The notes beneath the pieces are model-generated. The model did not search any database. It was not told the origin of the DNA and saw only the letters and a list, made by a program, of their open reading frames with translations. A stretch of 24,495 nucleotides of DNA from Clostridiales bacterium (lineage in GTDB: Bacteria > Bacillota > Clostridia > Christensenellales > Aristaeellaceae): contig SFFS01000014.1 of NCBI GenBank assembly GCA_004557805.1, positions 1-24,495 of the forward strand, written 5' to 3'. Positions within the stretch are counted from its first letter, which is position 1, and every line of letters begins with the position of its first letter. A program made the position numbers and the translations under genes. Shown here piece after piece: positions 1 to 7,185 of the stretch.

Positions 1-123
1 GGCTTCAAAGCGTTCAATATCGGCATGGCCAGCGCCATCGCGTTGTTCACGTCCATCTTCTTCCTGATTATCACGATCGTCATGATGCGCACGATGGGAG
101 GGTATGGCTACTATGAAGACTAA
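1..123 (+). CDS. Carbohydrate ABC transporter permease, MalF-like (C-terminal end only)
   Basis: Frame 1 is open from the window edge to a TAA at 121-123 and encodes the last 40 residues of a membrane protein. They start GFKAFNIGMASAIALF and continue through one hydrophobic helix (FTSIFFLIITIVMM) to a short polar tail ending YGYYED. An Ala/Ser-rich 'GMASAIALF' turn before the last helix is typical of the C terminus of CUT1-family inner-membrane permeases of the MalF/UgpA type. The gene overlaps the next permease by 11 bases, the usual MalF-MalG order in sugar-uptake operons. The substrate cannot be inferred; the binding protein and the rest of this gene lie to the left of the window. Confidence 0.8.
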   Translation, partial: GFKAFNIGMASAIALFTSIFFLIITIVMMRTMGGYGYYED

Positions 124-943
124 ACGCGCCGTATGGCAGATTATCCTCAATATCGTGCTGATCGCCCTGCTGATCGCCAACATCTTCCCGGTGCTGTGGA
201 TGGTTTCCTCGTCGCTGAAGGAAGCGGACGAACTGTTCTCCACGCGCATCTACCTCATCCCGCACCGTCCGACGCTGGCGCACTATCAGACGGTTCTGAC
301 CGAATACGGCTTCGACACCTGGCTGAAAAACAGCGTCGTCACGACGGTCGGCATCACCATCCTGCAAATCGTCGTTTCAGTCATGGCCGCGTTCGCGCTG
401 GGCTATTACCACACGAAGCTGAACTCCTTCGTGTTCTACTTCCTGCTGCTGACGATGGTCATTCCCTTCCAGGTGACGATGATCCCGAACTATATCGTCA
501 CCAGCAAGATGGGCCTTTTGAACACGTGGAGCGGCGTCATCCTGCCCAACGTGGCCAACGCGACGACGTTCTTCTTCCTCTATCAGCACATCCGCAGCGT
601 GCCGCGCGCCTACTACGAAGTAGCGCGCATCGAGGGCGGCAACGCCCTCTGGACGCTCAAGCATGTGACGATCGGCCTGTGCAAGGGCGCCATCTCCGCC
701 ATCGCCATTCTGACGGTCATCGAATCCTGGAACATCTATTTCTGGCCGCTGCTCGTTCTGAGCAAGCCCGAAGCGCGCACGCTGACCATCGGCCTGAAGC
801 AGTTCCTCGACTTTGAAAGCGGCAACCGCTGGGGGCCGTTCATGGCCACGGCCACGCTGGCCTCGCTGCCCGTGGTAGTCGTGTATCTGTTCCTGCAAAA
901 GCACATCATCGCGGCGTTCGTTTCCTCCGGCATCAAGGGCTGA
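113..943 (+). CDS. Carbohydrate ABC transporter permease, MalG-like
   Basis: This 276-residue inner-membrane permease matches the MalG/UgpE half of CUT1 sugar importers, which pairs with a MalF-type subunit and a cytoplasmic ATPase. One N-terminal helix (about residues 8-31) precedes the motif region SSSLK. Further helices lie near 75-98, 107-125, 137-157, 195-213 and 244-262. The EAA loop that docks with the ATPase is visible as YYEVARIEGGN at about 167-177, close to the consensus EAARIDGA. I chose ATG 113 over the upstream ATG at 104 because GGGAGG at 96-101 is correctly spaced only for 113 (about 11 nt). The start overlaps the end of the upstream permease, implying translational coupling. 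No terminator directly follows the stop, apart from the hairpin at 986-1021. Confidence 0.92.
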   Translation: MKTKRAVWQIILNIVLIALLIANIFPVLWMVSSSLKEADELFSTRIYLIPHRPTLAHYQTVLTEYGFDTWLKNSVVTTVGITILQIVVSVMAAFALGYYHTKLNSFVFYFLLLTMVIPFQVTMIPNYIVTSKMGLLNTWSGVILPNVANATTFFFLYQHIRSVPRAYYEVARIEGGNALWTLKHVTIGLCKGAISAIAILTVIESWNIYFWPLLVLSKPEARTLTIGLKQFLDFESGNRWGPFMATATLASLPVVVVYLFLQKHIIAAFVSSGIKG

Positions 944-959
944 AATTGCCGCAAATGCA

Positions 960-988
960 TTGACGCGCAGGCGCTTCGCGCCTATAAT
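960..988 (+). promoter_or_regulatory. Sigma-70-type promoter of the YczE-like gene
   Basis: TTGACG at 960-965 and a perfect TATAAT at 983-988 are separated by exactly 17 bases, predicting a transcription start near 995. A 6-bp perfect palindrome with a 3-nt centre (AGGCGC at 969-974, GCGCCT at 978-983) fills the spacer between the two boxes, so it could be an operator. The -35 lies only 17 bases after the MalG-like stop codon. Confidence 0.8.
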
Positions 989-1026
989 CTCCCTGAATGG
1001 CTACCGCCGCGCAGGGAGATTTTTTT
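986..1026 (+). terminator. Terminator-like hairpin that contains the Shine-Dalgarno of the next gene
   Basis: AATCTCCCTG at 986-995 is the exact reverse complement of CAGGGAGATT at 1012-1021, giving a 10-bp stem with a 16-nt loop. The 3' arm runs into a stretch of T (1020-1026) that ends at the ATG at 1027. The stem therefore looks like an intrinsic terminator for transcripts coming from the ABC transporter. Its 3' arm also includes AGGGAG (1013-1018), the ribosome binding site of the following gene. Transcripts from the local promoter would start near 995 and lack most of the 5' arm. Confidence 0.6.
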
Positions 1027-1704
1027 ATGAACGTTTCTTCGCTTTCCCAATCCGTCCGATCCTATCTGGTTCCCGGTCTCAGGCGCCGTCGGCTGTGGAT
1101 GTCGCTTCTGGGCGTGCTGCTGTGCGGCGTGAGCGTCGCGCTTTTCAAGGCGAGCGCGTTCGGGCTGGATCCGTATCAGTGCTTTATGGGCGGGCTCGAC
1201 CGCACGATCCCCATCCGCTACGGCACGCTGCATATTCTGGTTTCCATCGTGCTGCTCGTCAACGCGGTGCGGATGGACCGGCGGCTTCTGGGCGTTTCAA
1301 CCATCCTGAACCTGCTGTTCCTGGGCTATGTGGTCGACGGAACCGGCTGGCTGCTGCGCGCGCTGTTCGGCGCGCCTTCGCTGGCGCTTCGCGCCGTCCT
1401 TATGGCCGTCGCGCTGCCCGTCACCTGCTATGCCGCGGCGCTGTATTATTCCGCCGATATGGGCGTTTCCGTCTACGACGCGATCGCGCTGCATGTTTCG
1501 GCCGCAAAGGGCTGGCCGTTCCGTTTCGTGCGCATCGGCACCGATCTGGCGTGCGTGCTTATCGGCCTTGCGCTGGGCGAGAAGCCCGGCGTGGGCACGA
1601 TTATCACGGCGTTCTGCATGGGGCCGCTCATCTCGTTTATGCGTGGAAAATGGACCGACCCGATGGCGCGCGCCGCGTCCCCGGCGGAGGAGGAGCGCGC
1701 ATGA
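1027..1704 (+). CDS. YczE/YitT-like integral membrane protein
   Basis: This 225-residue protein has about five hydrophobic segments (near residues 23-42, 66-82, 88-104, 119-142 and 166-185). It carries the motif ASAFGLDPYQ near residues 42-51, matching the 'G..PW/PY' signature of the YczE-like family, whose biochemical role is not established. A second motif GVSVYDAIA near 146-154 is the matching half-repeat. ATG 1027 was chosen because AGGGAG at 1013-1018 is 8 nt upstream; an earlier in-frame ATG at 997 has no ribosome binding site. The last codons are rich in Ala and Glu, and the TGA overlaps the next gene's ATG (ATGA at 1701-1704). Family assignment is from recalled motifs and is moderate to good; function is unknown. 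Confidence 0.75.
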   Translation: MNVSSLSQSVRSYLVPGLRRRRLWMSLLGVLLCGVSVALFKASAFGLDPYQCFMGGLDRTIPIRYGTLHILVSIVLLVNAVRMDRRLLGVSTILNLLFLGYVVDGTGWLLRALFGAPSLALRAVLMAVALPVTCYAAALYYSADMGVSVYDAIALHVSAAKGWPFRFVRIGTDLACVLIGLALGEKPGVGTIITAFCMGPLISFMRGKWTDPMARAASPAEEERA

Positions 1705-1898
1705 TTCATCTGGGCGGCGGGCGCACAGCCGGCGAGGGCGATATCGTGGCCGTCGTGCCGGAGGAGGACGAAAGCGGCAAGCAGACGGCGGCGGTCTATC
1801 TGGCCGACGGAACCGTGCGGCACACTTCCGTGCTCGCGCTGACGATTCGCAGACGCCTGGAAGAAACGGCGCGATTTTCCGCGCCTGCGCGGAAATAA
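1701..1898 (+). CDS. Small RemB/YaaB-like protein (DUF370 family)
   Basis: This 65-residue gene starts inside the stop of the membrane-protein gene (ATGA overlap) behind a strong site, AGGAGGAG at 1687-1694. The N terminus MIHLGGGRTAGEGDIVAVV resembles the start of Bacillus YaaB/RemB (IHLG...DIVGI), and the C-terminal segment SVLALTIRRRLEE resembles the 'SSSTLKKR' segment of that family. RemA/RemB proteins are small regulators linked to extracellular-matrix gene expression in Bacillus. In this family the usual neighbour is a recF/gyr region, so being coupled to a YczE-like gene is unusual. A GC-rich inverted repeat (1876-1884 with 1887-1895) overlaps the end of the gene but has no T-tract. 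The family call rests on short motifs only. Confidence 0.55.
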   Translation: MIHLGGGRTAGEGDIVAVVPEEDESGKQTAAVYLADGTVRHTSVLALTIRRRLEETARFSAPARK

Positions 1899-1943
1899 TA
1901 TGAGAAATTCCGTTTCCCTCATCGGTTTGTGAAGAAAAAACCT

Positions 1944-1971
1944 TTGCGGAACGGATAATTTATGGTATACT
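1944..1971 (+). promoter_or_regulatory. Promoter of the scaffold/GGGtGRT operon
   Basis: TTGCGG at 1944-1949 and TATACT at 1966-1971 are 16 bases apart. TGG immediately before the -10 box gives an extended -10 (TGN). The local sequence is AT-rich compared with its surroundings, and the first gene starts at 2004. Confidence 0.65.
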
Positions 1972-2003
1972 ATTGACCGGATTTCAAAAAGGGGGAAGAA
2001 AGC

Positions 2004-2696
2004 ATGCAATTTACTCGCGAAGTCGAAGAAATGGTTTGCGTCGCAAAGGGCTGCAATCACGGCCCGGCTCCCATTCCTGAAGAAGGCAAATGGGTTCAGT
2101 CCAAGCAGATCAGCGATATTTCCGGTTTCACCCACGGCATCGGCTGGTGCGCGCCGCAGCAGGGCGCCTGCAAGCTGTCGCTGAACGTTAAGGAAGGCGT
2201 CATCCAGGAAGCGCTCGTCGAAACGATCGGCTGCTCCGGCATGACCCACTCCGCGGCCATGGCCGCCGAAATCCTGCCCGGCAAGACCGTGCTGGAAGCG
2301 CTGAACACGGACCTCGTGTGCGACGCGATCAACACCGCCATGCGCGAACTGTTCCTGCAGATCGCCTACGGCCGCACGCAGAGCGCCTTCTCCGAGGGCG
2401 GCCTGCTCATCGGCGCGGGTCTGGAAGACCTGGGCAAGGGCCTGCGCAGCCAGGTCGGCACGATGTACGGCACGCTCGAAAAGGGCCCCCGTTACCTCGA
2501 AATGGCCGAAGGCTACGTGCTGGGCATCGGCCTGGACAAGAACGGCGAGATCATCGGCTACAAGTTCGTCAGCCTTGGCAAGATGATGGACGCGATTAAG
2601 AAGGGCGTCGATCCCAAGGAAGCGTATGAAAAGAACATCAACACCTACGGCCGCTTCAACGAGGCCGTTCAGGTGATCGACCCGCGCAAGCAGTAA
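2004..2696 (+). CDS. NifU/IscU-like iron-sulfur cluster assembly scaffold protein
   Basis: This 230-residue cytoplasmic protein has a segment (about residues 73-112) with ETIGCSGMTHSAAM followed by ILPGKTVLEAL. That arrangement matches the NifU/IscU scaffold pattern 'GC..S.AS.S...E...GKT..EA'. Cysteines at 12, 17, 49, 56, 77 and 106 are candidate cluster ligands, more than a minimal IscU has. The start at 2004 follows GGGGGAAG (1991-1998). The gene is followed 17 bases later by the GGGtGRT-protein gene, and this pairing recurs in anaerobic Firmicutes and Bacteroidetes as far as I recall. No SufS/SufB genes lie nearby, so a specialised Fe-S role rather than the housekeeping one is plausible. 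This is inference from motifs and context. Confidence 0.75.
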   Translation: MQFTREVEEMVCVAKGCNHGPAPIPEEGKWVQSKQISDISGFTHGIGWCAPQQGACKLSLNVKEGVIQEALVETIGCSGMTHSAAMAAEILPGKTVLEALNTDLVCDAINTAMRELFLQIAYGRTQSAFSEGGLLIGAGLEDLGKGLRSQVGTMYGTLEKGPRYLEMAEGYVLGIGLDKNGEIIGYKFVSLGKMMDAIKKGVDPKEAYEKNINTYGRFNEAVQVIDPRKQ

Positions 2697-2713
2697 GGAA
2701 GGAGGAGCAAGCA

Positions 2714-3712
2714 ATGGTCCGTTTTGAAGGCTACGAAAGAAGAATCGAAAAGATCAACAAAGCGCTCCAGGAATACGGCTTCGCCTCCCTGGAAGAAGTA
2801 AAGGCTCTGCTCGACTCCAAGGGAATCGACGTGGAGAAGATCGTGCACGGCGTGCAGCCCATCGCGTTCGACAACGCCGTCTGGGCGTACACTCTGGGCG
2901 CGGGCATCGCCGTGAAGAAGGGCGTGAAGACCGCCGCGGAAGCGGCCGAAGCCATCGGTCTCGGCCTGCAGGCGTTCTGCGTGCCCGGCTCCGTCGCCGA
3001 GCAGCGCAAAGTCGGCCTTGGCCACGGCAACCTCGCGGCCATGCTGCTGAGCGAAGAAACCAAGTGCTTCTGCTTCCTCGCCGGCCATGAGAGCTTTGCC
3101 GCCGCTGAAGGCGCCATCGGCATCGCCCGCACCGCCAACAAGGTTCGCAAGGAGCCCCTGCGCGTCATCCTCAACGGCCTTGGCAAGGACGCGGCCTACA
3201 TCATCAGCCGCATCAACGGCTTCACCTATGTGAAGACCCAGATGGACTACTACGCCAACGAAGTGAAGGTCGTCAGCGAGACCGCCTTCTCCGACGGCGA
3301 CAAGGCGAAAGTTCGCTGCTACGGCGCGGACGACGTAAACGAAGGCGTTGCGATCATGCGCCTGGAAGACGTCGACGTCTCCATCACCGGCAACAGCACC
3401 AACCCCACCCGCTTCCAGCATCCCACCGCGGGCACCTATAAGAAGTGGTGCAACGAAAACGGCAAGAAGTACTTCTCCGTCGCTTCCGGCGGCGGTACCG
3501 GCCGCACGCTGCATCCTGACAACATGGCCGCCGGTCCCGCCTCCTACGGTATGACCGACACCATGGGCCGCATGCACTCCGACGCCCAGTTCGCGGGCAG
3601 CTCTTCCGTCCCGGCGCACGTCGAGATGATGGGCCTGATCGGCATGGGCAACAACCCGATGGTCGGCGCGACTGTCGCCGTCGCCGTTGCGGTTGAAGAG
3701 GCCGTGAAGTAA
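2714..3712 (+). CDS. GGGtGRT protein (function unknown)
   Basis: This 332-residue soluble protein carries the name-giving motif GGGTGRT at residues 259-265, followed by LHPDNMAAG. There is another Gly/His-rich segment GLGHGNLAAM near 101-110 and a Gly-rich C terminus (GLIGMGNNPMVGAT, near 307-320). A strong AGGAGG at 2700-2705 precedes ATG 2714. The family is recognised by this motif but, to my knowledge, has no established reaction. The Gly-rich loops suggest nucleotide or cofactor binding. It is co-transcribed with a NifU-like scaffold, which suggests a role in Fe-S or metal metabolism; this is inference. The operon ends at the hairpin at 3892-3923. Confidence 0.85.
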   Translation: MVRFEGYERRIEKINKALQEYGFASLEEVKALLDSKGIDVEKIVHGVQPIAFDNAVWAYTLGAGIAVKKGVKTAAEAAEAIGLGLQAFCVPGSVAEQRKVGLGHGNLAAMLLSEETKCFCFLAGHESFAAAEGAIGIARTANKVRKEPLRVILNGLGKDAAYIISRINGFTYVKTQMDYYANEVKVVSETAFSDGDKAKVRCYGADDVNEGVAIMRLEDVDVSITGNSTNPTRFQHPTAGTYKKWCNENGKKYFSVASGGGTGRTLHPDNMAAGPASYGMTDTMGRMHSDAQFAGSSSVPAHVEMMGLIGMGNNPMVGATVAVAVAVEEAVK

Positions 3713-3719
3713 GGCTATA

Positions 3720-3882
3720 TAGGGTGTATCTGAAAAATTCCCTGAGACTTCATCACAGCGTCTTCTCCGCCATTTCAGCGTCGGGAAACCTCGATTTAGC
3801 CCCACTAAACCTTCGGGTTCCCTCCTTGGACTGACGAAAAACCGTTCGTGCTGTCGCCTCTTCCTTTTTCAGATACACCCTA
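3720..3882. mobile_element. MITE-like element, 163 bp, with 18-bp terminal inverted repeats
   Basis: The first 18 bases (3720-3737, TAGGGTGTATCTGAAAAA) are an exact reverse complement of the last 18 (3865-3882). The 127 bases between hold no gene. The element lies exactly between the stop codon of the GGGtGRT gene and what appears to be its original terminator (3892-3923), as if inserted into the 3' untranslated region. Ends of the form AGGGTGT(A)TCTGAAAA resemble transposase-recognised ends of some IS families. I see no clear target-site duplication (left flank GCTATA, right flank AGGGG), so transposition is not proven. Confidence 0.6.
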
Positions 3883-3891
3883 AGGGGTTTG

Positions 3892-3923
3892 AGCCCTCCT
3901 CCGGAAACGGGGGAGGGCTTTTT
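3892..3923 (+). terminator. Intrinsic terminator of the scaffold/GGGtGRT operon
   Basis: AGCCCTCCTCCG (3892-3903), a GAAA tetraloop and CGGGGGAGGGCT (3908-3919) form a 12-bp stem with one G-U pair, followed by TTTT to 3923. It ends transcription before the CRISPR locus. Confidence 0.9.
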
Positions 3924-3933
3924 GTTTCAAAAA

Positions 3934-3971
3934 CATACGCATCTGCCGGAATCAGTCCGGGCGGATGTATG
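3934..3971. other. Imperfect inverted repeat upstream of the cas promoter
   Basis: CCGGA (3946-3950) and TCCGG (3956-3960) form the core of a longer imperfect stem. It continues outward with one bulge, from CGCATCTG on the left to GCGGATGTATG on the right. There is no T-tract, so a terminator is unlikely. It could be an operator for cas expression or a scar at the island's left boundary; neither can be shown. Confidence 0.3.
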
Positions 3972-3986
3972 AATTAAATAAGCCGA

Positions 3987-4015
3987 TTGCTTTTTCTTGG
4001 CAATTATGATATACT
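3987..4015 (+). promoter_or_regulatory. Promoter of the cas operon
   Basis: TTGCTT at 3987-3992 and TATACT at 4010-4015 are 17 bases apart, and TGA directly before the -10 box makes it an extended -10. Start of transcription would be near 4022, leaving an untranslated leader of about 55 nt that is AT-rich, unlike the flanking chromosome. Confidence 0.7.
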
Positions 4016-4076
4016 TAAAACATAAAAGTTGTTCGATATGGTTGTATTTACTTGAAAGCGAAAGCCGGTATCACAA

Positions 4077-6449
4077 ATGGAGTATTATGCGCACAGGAAG
4101 GAAACAGCGGACGGGCAAATCGTTTGGCAGACAGTTTGGGCGCATTTAGTTGGTGCGGCACGGCGGGCGGCGGAGTGTCTGCGGCCAGTCGGGCTCAAAA
4201 ATTCCGCATATCTCGCCGCACTGTTGCATGATATCGGTAAGTTCACCGCCGCGTTCCAGCAATACCTTGCCGTGGGCGACCGCAGTGCGCGGGGACGTGT
4301 GATCCACAGCTTTCAGGGCTGCCGGTATCTCCTGGAACAGTTCCATCATGAAAATGATTCCGTTAACTCCATCATGTCATCCGAACTGCTCGCGTTTGCC
4401 GTCGGCGCACACCATGGTCTGTTTGACTGCGTGGATTCAACACAGCGGATCGGGCTGAAGTACCGTTCTGAGCTCCAGGGCATTTCCTATGAAGAGTCCG
4501 TAGAAGGCTTTTTCGCGCAGGAGATTTCCCAACAGGAAACAGAACAGCTTTTTTCTGCCGCGATGACAGAGCTCGGTCAAATCTTAGAGCAGTTAGAAGC
4601 GAGCTACACTGATGACCAGGAGTATTCTTTCACAGTCGGTCTGCTGGCGCGGCTGCTGCTTTCCGCTGTGATAGAAGGCGACCGGCAGGATACAACGGCG
4701 TTTATGGACGGCATTATACCGCAGGACTTGCCGGAGGACATGACGCCGGTCTGGTCGGCACGGCTCGCCTATTTGGAAGATAAGCTGCAAGCGCTCCCAG
4801 GCGATGGGGAGATTGCAGGCGCGCGGCGGCAGATTTCCGAGGCGTGCCGGGCATTTGCGGAGAAACCGTCCGGAATTTACCGGCTGAACGTTCCAACCGG
4901 CGGTGGAAAGACGCTCAGCTCTTTGCGCTATGCACTGGCTCACGCGAAGCGTTTCGGCAAAAAGCGCCTAATTTTTGCATCACCGCTGCTATCGATTCTG
5001 GAGCAAAATGCCGGCGTCATCCGGGAGTTTGTTGGAGACGACCGGCTGATTCTGGAGCACCACTCCAACATCGTGCAGACAGAATCGTCCCAGGACGCGC
5101 TTGACGAACGCGAACTGCTGGTGCAAAGCTGGAATGCGCCGATCATCCTGACGTCTCTGACTCAGCTGCTGAACACCATGTTTGGTGGAAAAACGACGTC
5201 TATCCGAAGATTTCAGTCGCTTTGCGACAGCGTCATTGTGATCGACGAGGTCCAGACTGTGCCGGTCAAACTGCTGTCGCTTTTTGACCTTGCCATACAA
5301 TTTCTGAGTGAACAGTGCCGTGCAGCCATCGTTTTGTGCTCAGCGACGCAGCCGTGCCTTGAACGTGCAGAACACCCGCTACGACGCACGCCGAAGGATA
5401 TCGTGCCGTATGACGAGGCGCTTTGGGCAGCGTTTCGGAGAACAAAACTTCAGCAGATCGGCAGCCGCCGGTTGGACGAGCTTCCCGATCTGATCCGCAT
5501 ACAAATGGAAACGACGGACAGTCTGCTGGTCGTGTGCAACAAAAAAAGCGAGGCGGCGTATCTGCTGGCGCACACCCGCTCGGCAGAATACCAAAGCTTC
5601 CATCTGTCTGCCGCCATGTGCATGCAGCACCGGCGCGATGTGCTGTCCAAATTGCAGAACGCACTCGCGCGGGGCGAGAAAATCCTCTGCATCGCCACGC
5701 AGGTCATTGAGGCAGGCGTGGACATTTCGTTTGGCGCGGTTCTGCGGTTGACCGCAGGAATGGACAGTATCGTGCAGGCTGCCGGCCGGTGCAACCGCAA
5801 TGGAGAATCTGAAACGCTCCGCCCGGTATCCGTTGTAAATTGTTCGGACGAAAAGCTGGGCATGCTGCGCGATATTCAGCGCGGCAAAGACGCCACGCTG
5901 GCGCTGACGGACGCATTCGAGGCGTCGCCGGAGCAATTTGGCGGCAGCCTGTTCTCAGACGCATCCATTCAATATTATTACTCGGCACTGTACCGGGATA
6001 TGGCGGCAGGAGAACAGGATTTCTATATTCGGGAACAAAAAACGACGCTGCTTGATCTGATGTCGATGAATGAAAAATACGCGAACGAACGCTGTGCAGA
6101 TGCGGAATCCTTTTTTCTGCGGCAAGCATTCAAAATGGCGGGACAATATTTCTCTGTGTTTGAGGAGGATACAACAGATATTCTGGTTCCGTATGGGGAT
6201 GGCCGCCAGCTCGTGACAGAGCTTTGCTCGCAACGTTGTCAATACGATATATCCTATCGCGCGGCAGTCCTGAAGGAGCTGCATTCATATTCTGTAAGCA
6301 TATATCAGTACCAGAAAAAGCAGCTGGAGAGCATGCAGGCGTTGATCCCGGTATGCGGCGGATGCTCGCTGGTGCTGGCAGAGGGCTTCTACGATGCGGA
6401 GGTTGGCCTGACGTCGGAACAAAATTCACTGGAATTTTGGGAGGTGTGA
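4077..6449 (+). CDS. cas3: Type I-C CRISPR-associated nuclease-helicase Cas3
   Basis: This 790-residue protein unwinds and degrades target DNA after recruitment by Cascade. The N-terminal HD nuclease domain has H6, H51-D52 in LLHDIGK (49-55) and AHHGLFD (111-117). The superfamily 2 helicase domain follows in order: Walker A VPTGGGKT (272-279), DEVQ (390-393, the DEAD-box equivalent), SAT (422-424), QVIEAGVD (542-549) and the arginine-finger motif QAAGRCNRNG (567-576). All key residues are present, so it should be active. The length is normal for I-C Cas3. ATG 4077 has only a weak upstream purine stretch, so initiation may be inefficient. It is first in the operon, one base from cas5c. Codon use is visibly less GC-biased than in the flanking genes. 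Confidence 0.96.
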   Translation: MEYYAHRKETADGQIVWQTVWAHLVGAARRAAECLRPVGLKNSAYLAALLHDIGKFTAAFQQYLAVGDRSARGRVIHSFQGCRYLLEQFHHENDSVNSIMSSELLAFAVGAHHGLFDCVDSTQRIGLKYRSELQGISYEESVEGFFAQEISQQETEQLFSAAMTELGQILEQLEASYTDDQEYSFTVGLLARLLLSAVIEGDRQDTTAFMDGIIPQDLPEDMTPVWSARLAYLEDKLQALPGDGEIAGARRQISEACRAFAEKPSGIYRLNVPTGGGKTLSSLRYALAHAKRFGKKRLIFASPLLSILEQNAGVIREFVGDDRLILEHHSNIVQTESSQDALDERELLVQSWNAPIILTSLTQLLNTMFGGKTTSIRRFQSLCDSVIVIDEVQTVPVKLLSLFDLAIQFLSEQCRAAIVLCSATQPCLERAEHPLRRTPKDIVPYDEALWAAFRRTKLQQIGSRRLDELPDLIRIQMETTDSLLVVCNKKSEAAYLLAHTRSAEYQSFHLSAAMCMQHRRDVLSKLQNALARGEKILCIATQVIEAGVDISFGAVLRLTAGMDSIVQAAGRCNRNGESETLRPVSVVNCSDEKLGMLRDIQRGKDATLALTDAFEASPEQFGGSLFSDASIQYYYSALYRDMAAGEQDFYIREQKTTLLDLMSMNEKYANERCADAESFFLRQAFKMAGQYFSVFEEDTTDILVPYGDGRQLVTELCSQRCQYDISYRAAVLKELHSYSVSIYQYQKKQLESMQALIPVCGGCSLVLAEGFYDAEVGLTSEQNSLEFWEV

Positions 6450-6450
6450 G

Positions 6451-7185
6451 ATGAAGAATACGAAGCATGACAACATTGTGGAATTTCAGGTAAGCGGCAG
6501 CTATGCTCTGTTTTCAGATCCCATCATGCGGATCGGCGGTGAAAAATGCACCTATCAGGTGCCGACCTACGAGGCGCTCAAAGGTATCCTGAGCTCGGTG
6601 TACTGGAAGCCGACGTTTCTATGGGTGATTGATGCGGTTCGGGTGATGAACCCCATTCAGATGGAGACAAAAGGCATTCGCCCGATCAAGTACAGCGGTG
6701 GGAACGATCTGAGTTACTATACCTATCTGAAGGATTGCCGTTATCAGGTGCGCGCACATTTTGAGTGGAATGAAAACCGCCCTGAGCTGAGCGCAGACCG
6801 CATCGAAAACAAGCACCATGAGATCGCAAGGAGGATGATCCGCAAGGGCGGTCGCCGGGATATTTTTCTGGGGTGCAGAGAGTGTCAGGGCTATGTGGAG
6901 CCGTGTGTGTTCGGAGAGGGCACGGGAGCCTATGACGAAGTGCCGGCGCTGACATTCGGACTGATGTACCACGGCATTACCTATGCAGACGAAGCGTACT
7001 CCAGGGAAACGAAAGGAAAAATGACTGTGCGGTTCTGGAATCCGGTGATGAAAAGCGGCGTTATCGCCTTCCTGCCGCCGGAGCAATGCCCACAAAGCAA
7101 AACGATCTGCAACATGGAAATGAAGCAATTCGGCGCAGAACTGCAGAACTTCTCAGGTCTGCGGGAATTTGGCGAGGTGACGTGA
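6451..7185 (+). CDS. cas5c: Type I-C Cas5c (Cas5d) pre-crRNA endoribonuclease
   Basis: In type I-C systems, which lack Cas6, this protein cuts each repeat at the base of its hairpin and then stays bound to the 5' handle in Cascade. This 244-residue protein starts with the Cas5 RAMP beta strand (NIVEFQVSGSYALFSDPIMR). It has the three residues matching the Bacillus halodurans Cas5d catalytic set Y46/K116/H117: Y40 in QVPTYEALKG, and K121 with H122 in ENKHHE. The Gly-rich segment typical of Cas5 lies near 151-160 (PCVFGEGTGA). GGGAGG at 6439-6444 lies within the end of cas3 and sets the start at 6451. The TGA shares its last base with the cas8c ATG, so the two are translationally coupled. Confidence 0.95.
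   Translation: MKNTKHDNIVEFQVSGSYALFSDPIMRIGGEKCTYQVPTYEALKGILSSVYWKPTFLWVIDAVRVMNPIQMETKGIRPIKYSGGNDLSYYTYLKDCRYQVRAHFEWNENRPELSADRIENKHHEIARRMIRKGGRRDIFLGCRECQGYVEPCVFGEGTGAYDEVPALTFGLMYHGITYADEAYSRETKGKMTVRFWNPVMKSGVIAFLPPEQCPQSKTICNMEMKQFGAELQNFSGLREFGEVT

Noticed and set aside
960..1898. A 312-residue plus-strand frame spanning the YczE-like gene.
   Set aside because: It reads through the membrane-protein gene in another frame; only its last 65 codons (1701-1898), with their own ribosome binding site, look real.
1874..1898. A perfect 9-bp GC-rich inverted repeat at the end of the RemB-like gene, considered as a terminator.
   Set aside because: The loop would be only two bases and no T-tract follows.
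1473..3805. Long minus-strand frames (413 and 378 residues) opposite the scaffold and GGGtGRT genes.
   Set aside because: No family motif, no ribosome binding site, and the plus-strand genes are well supported.
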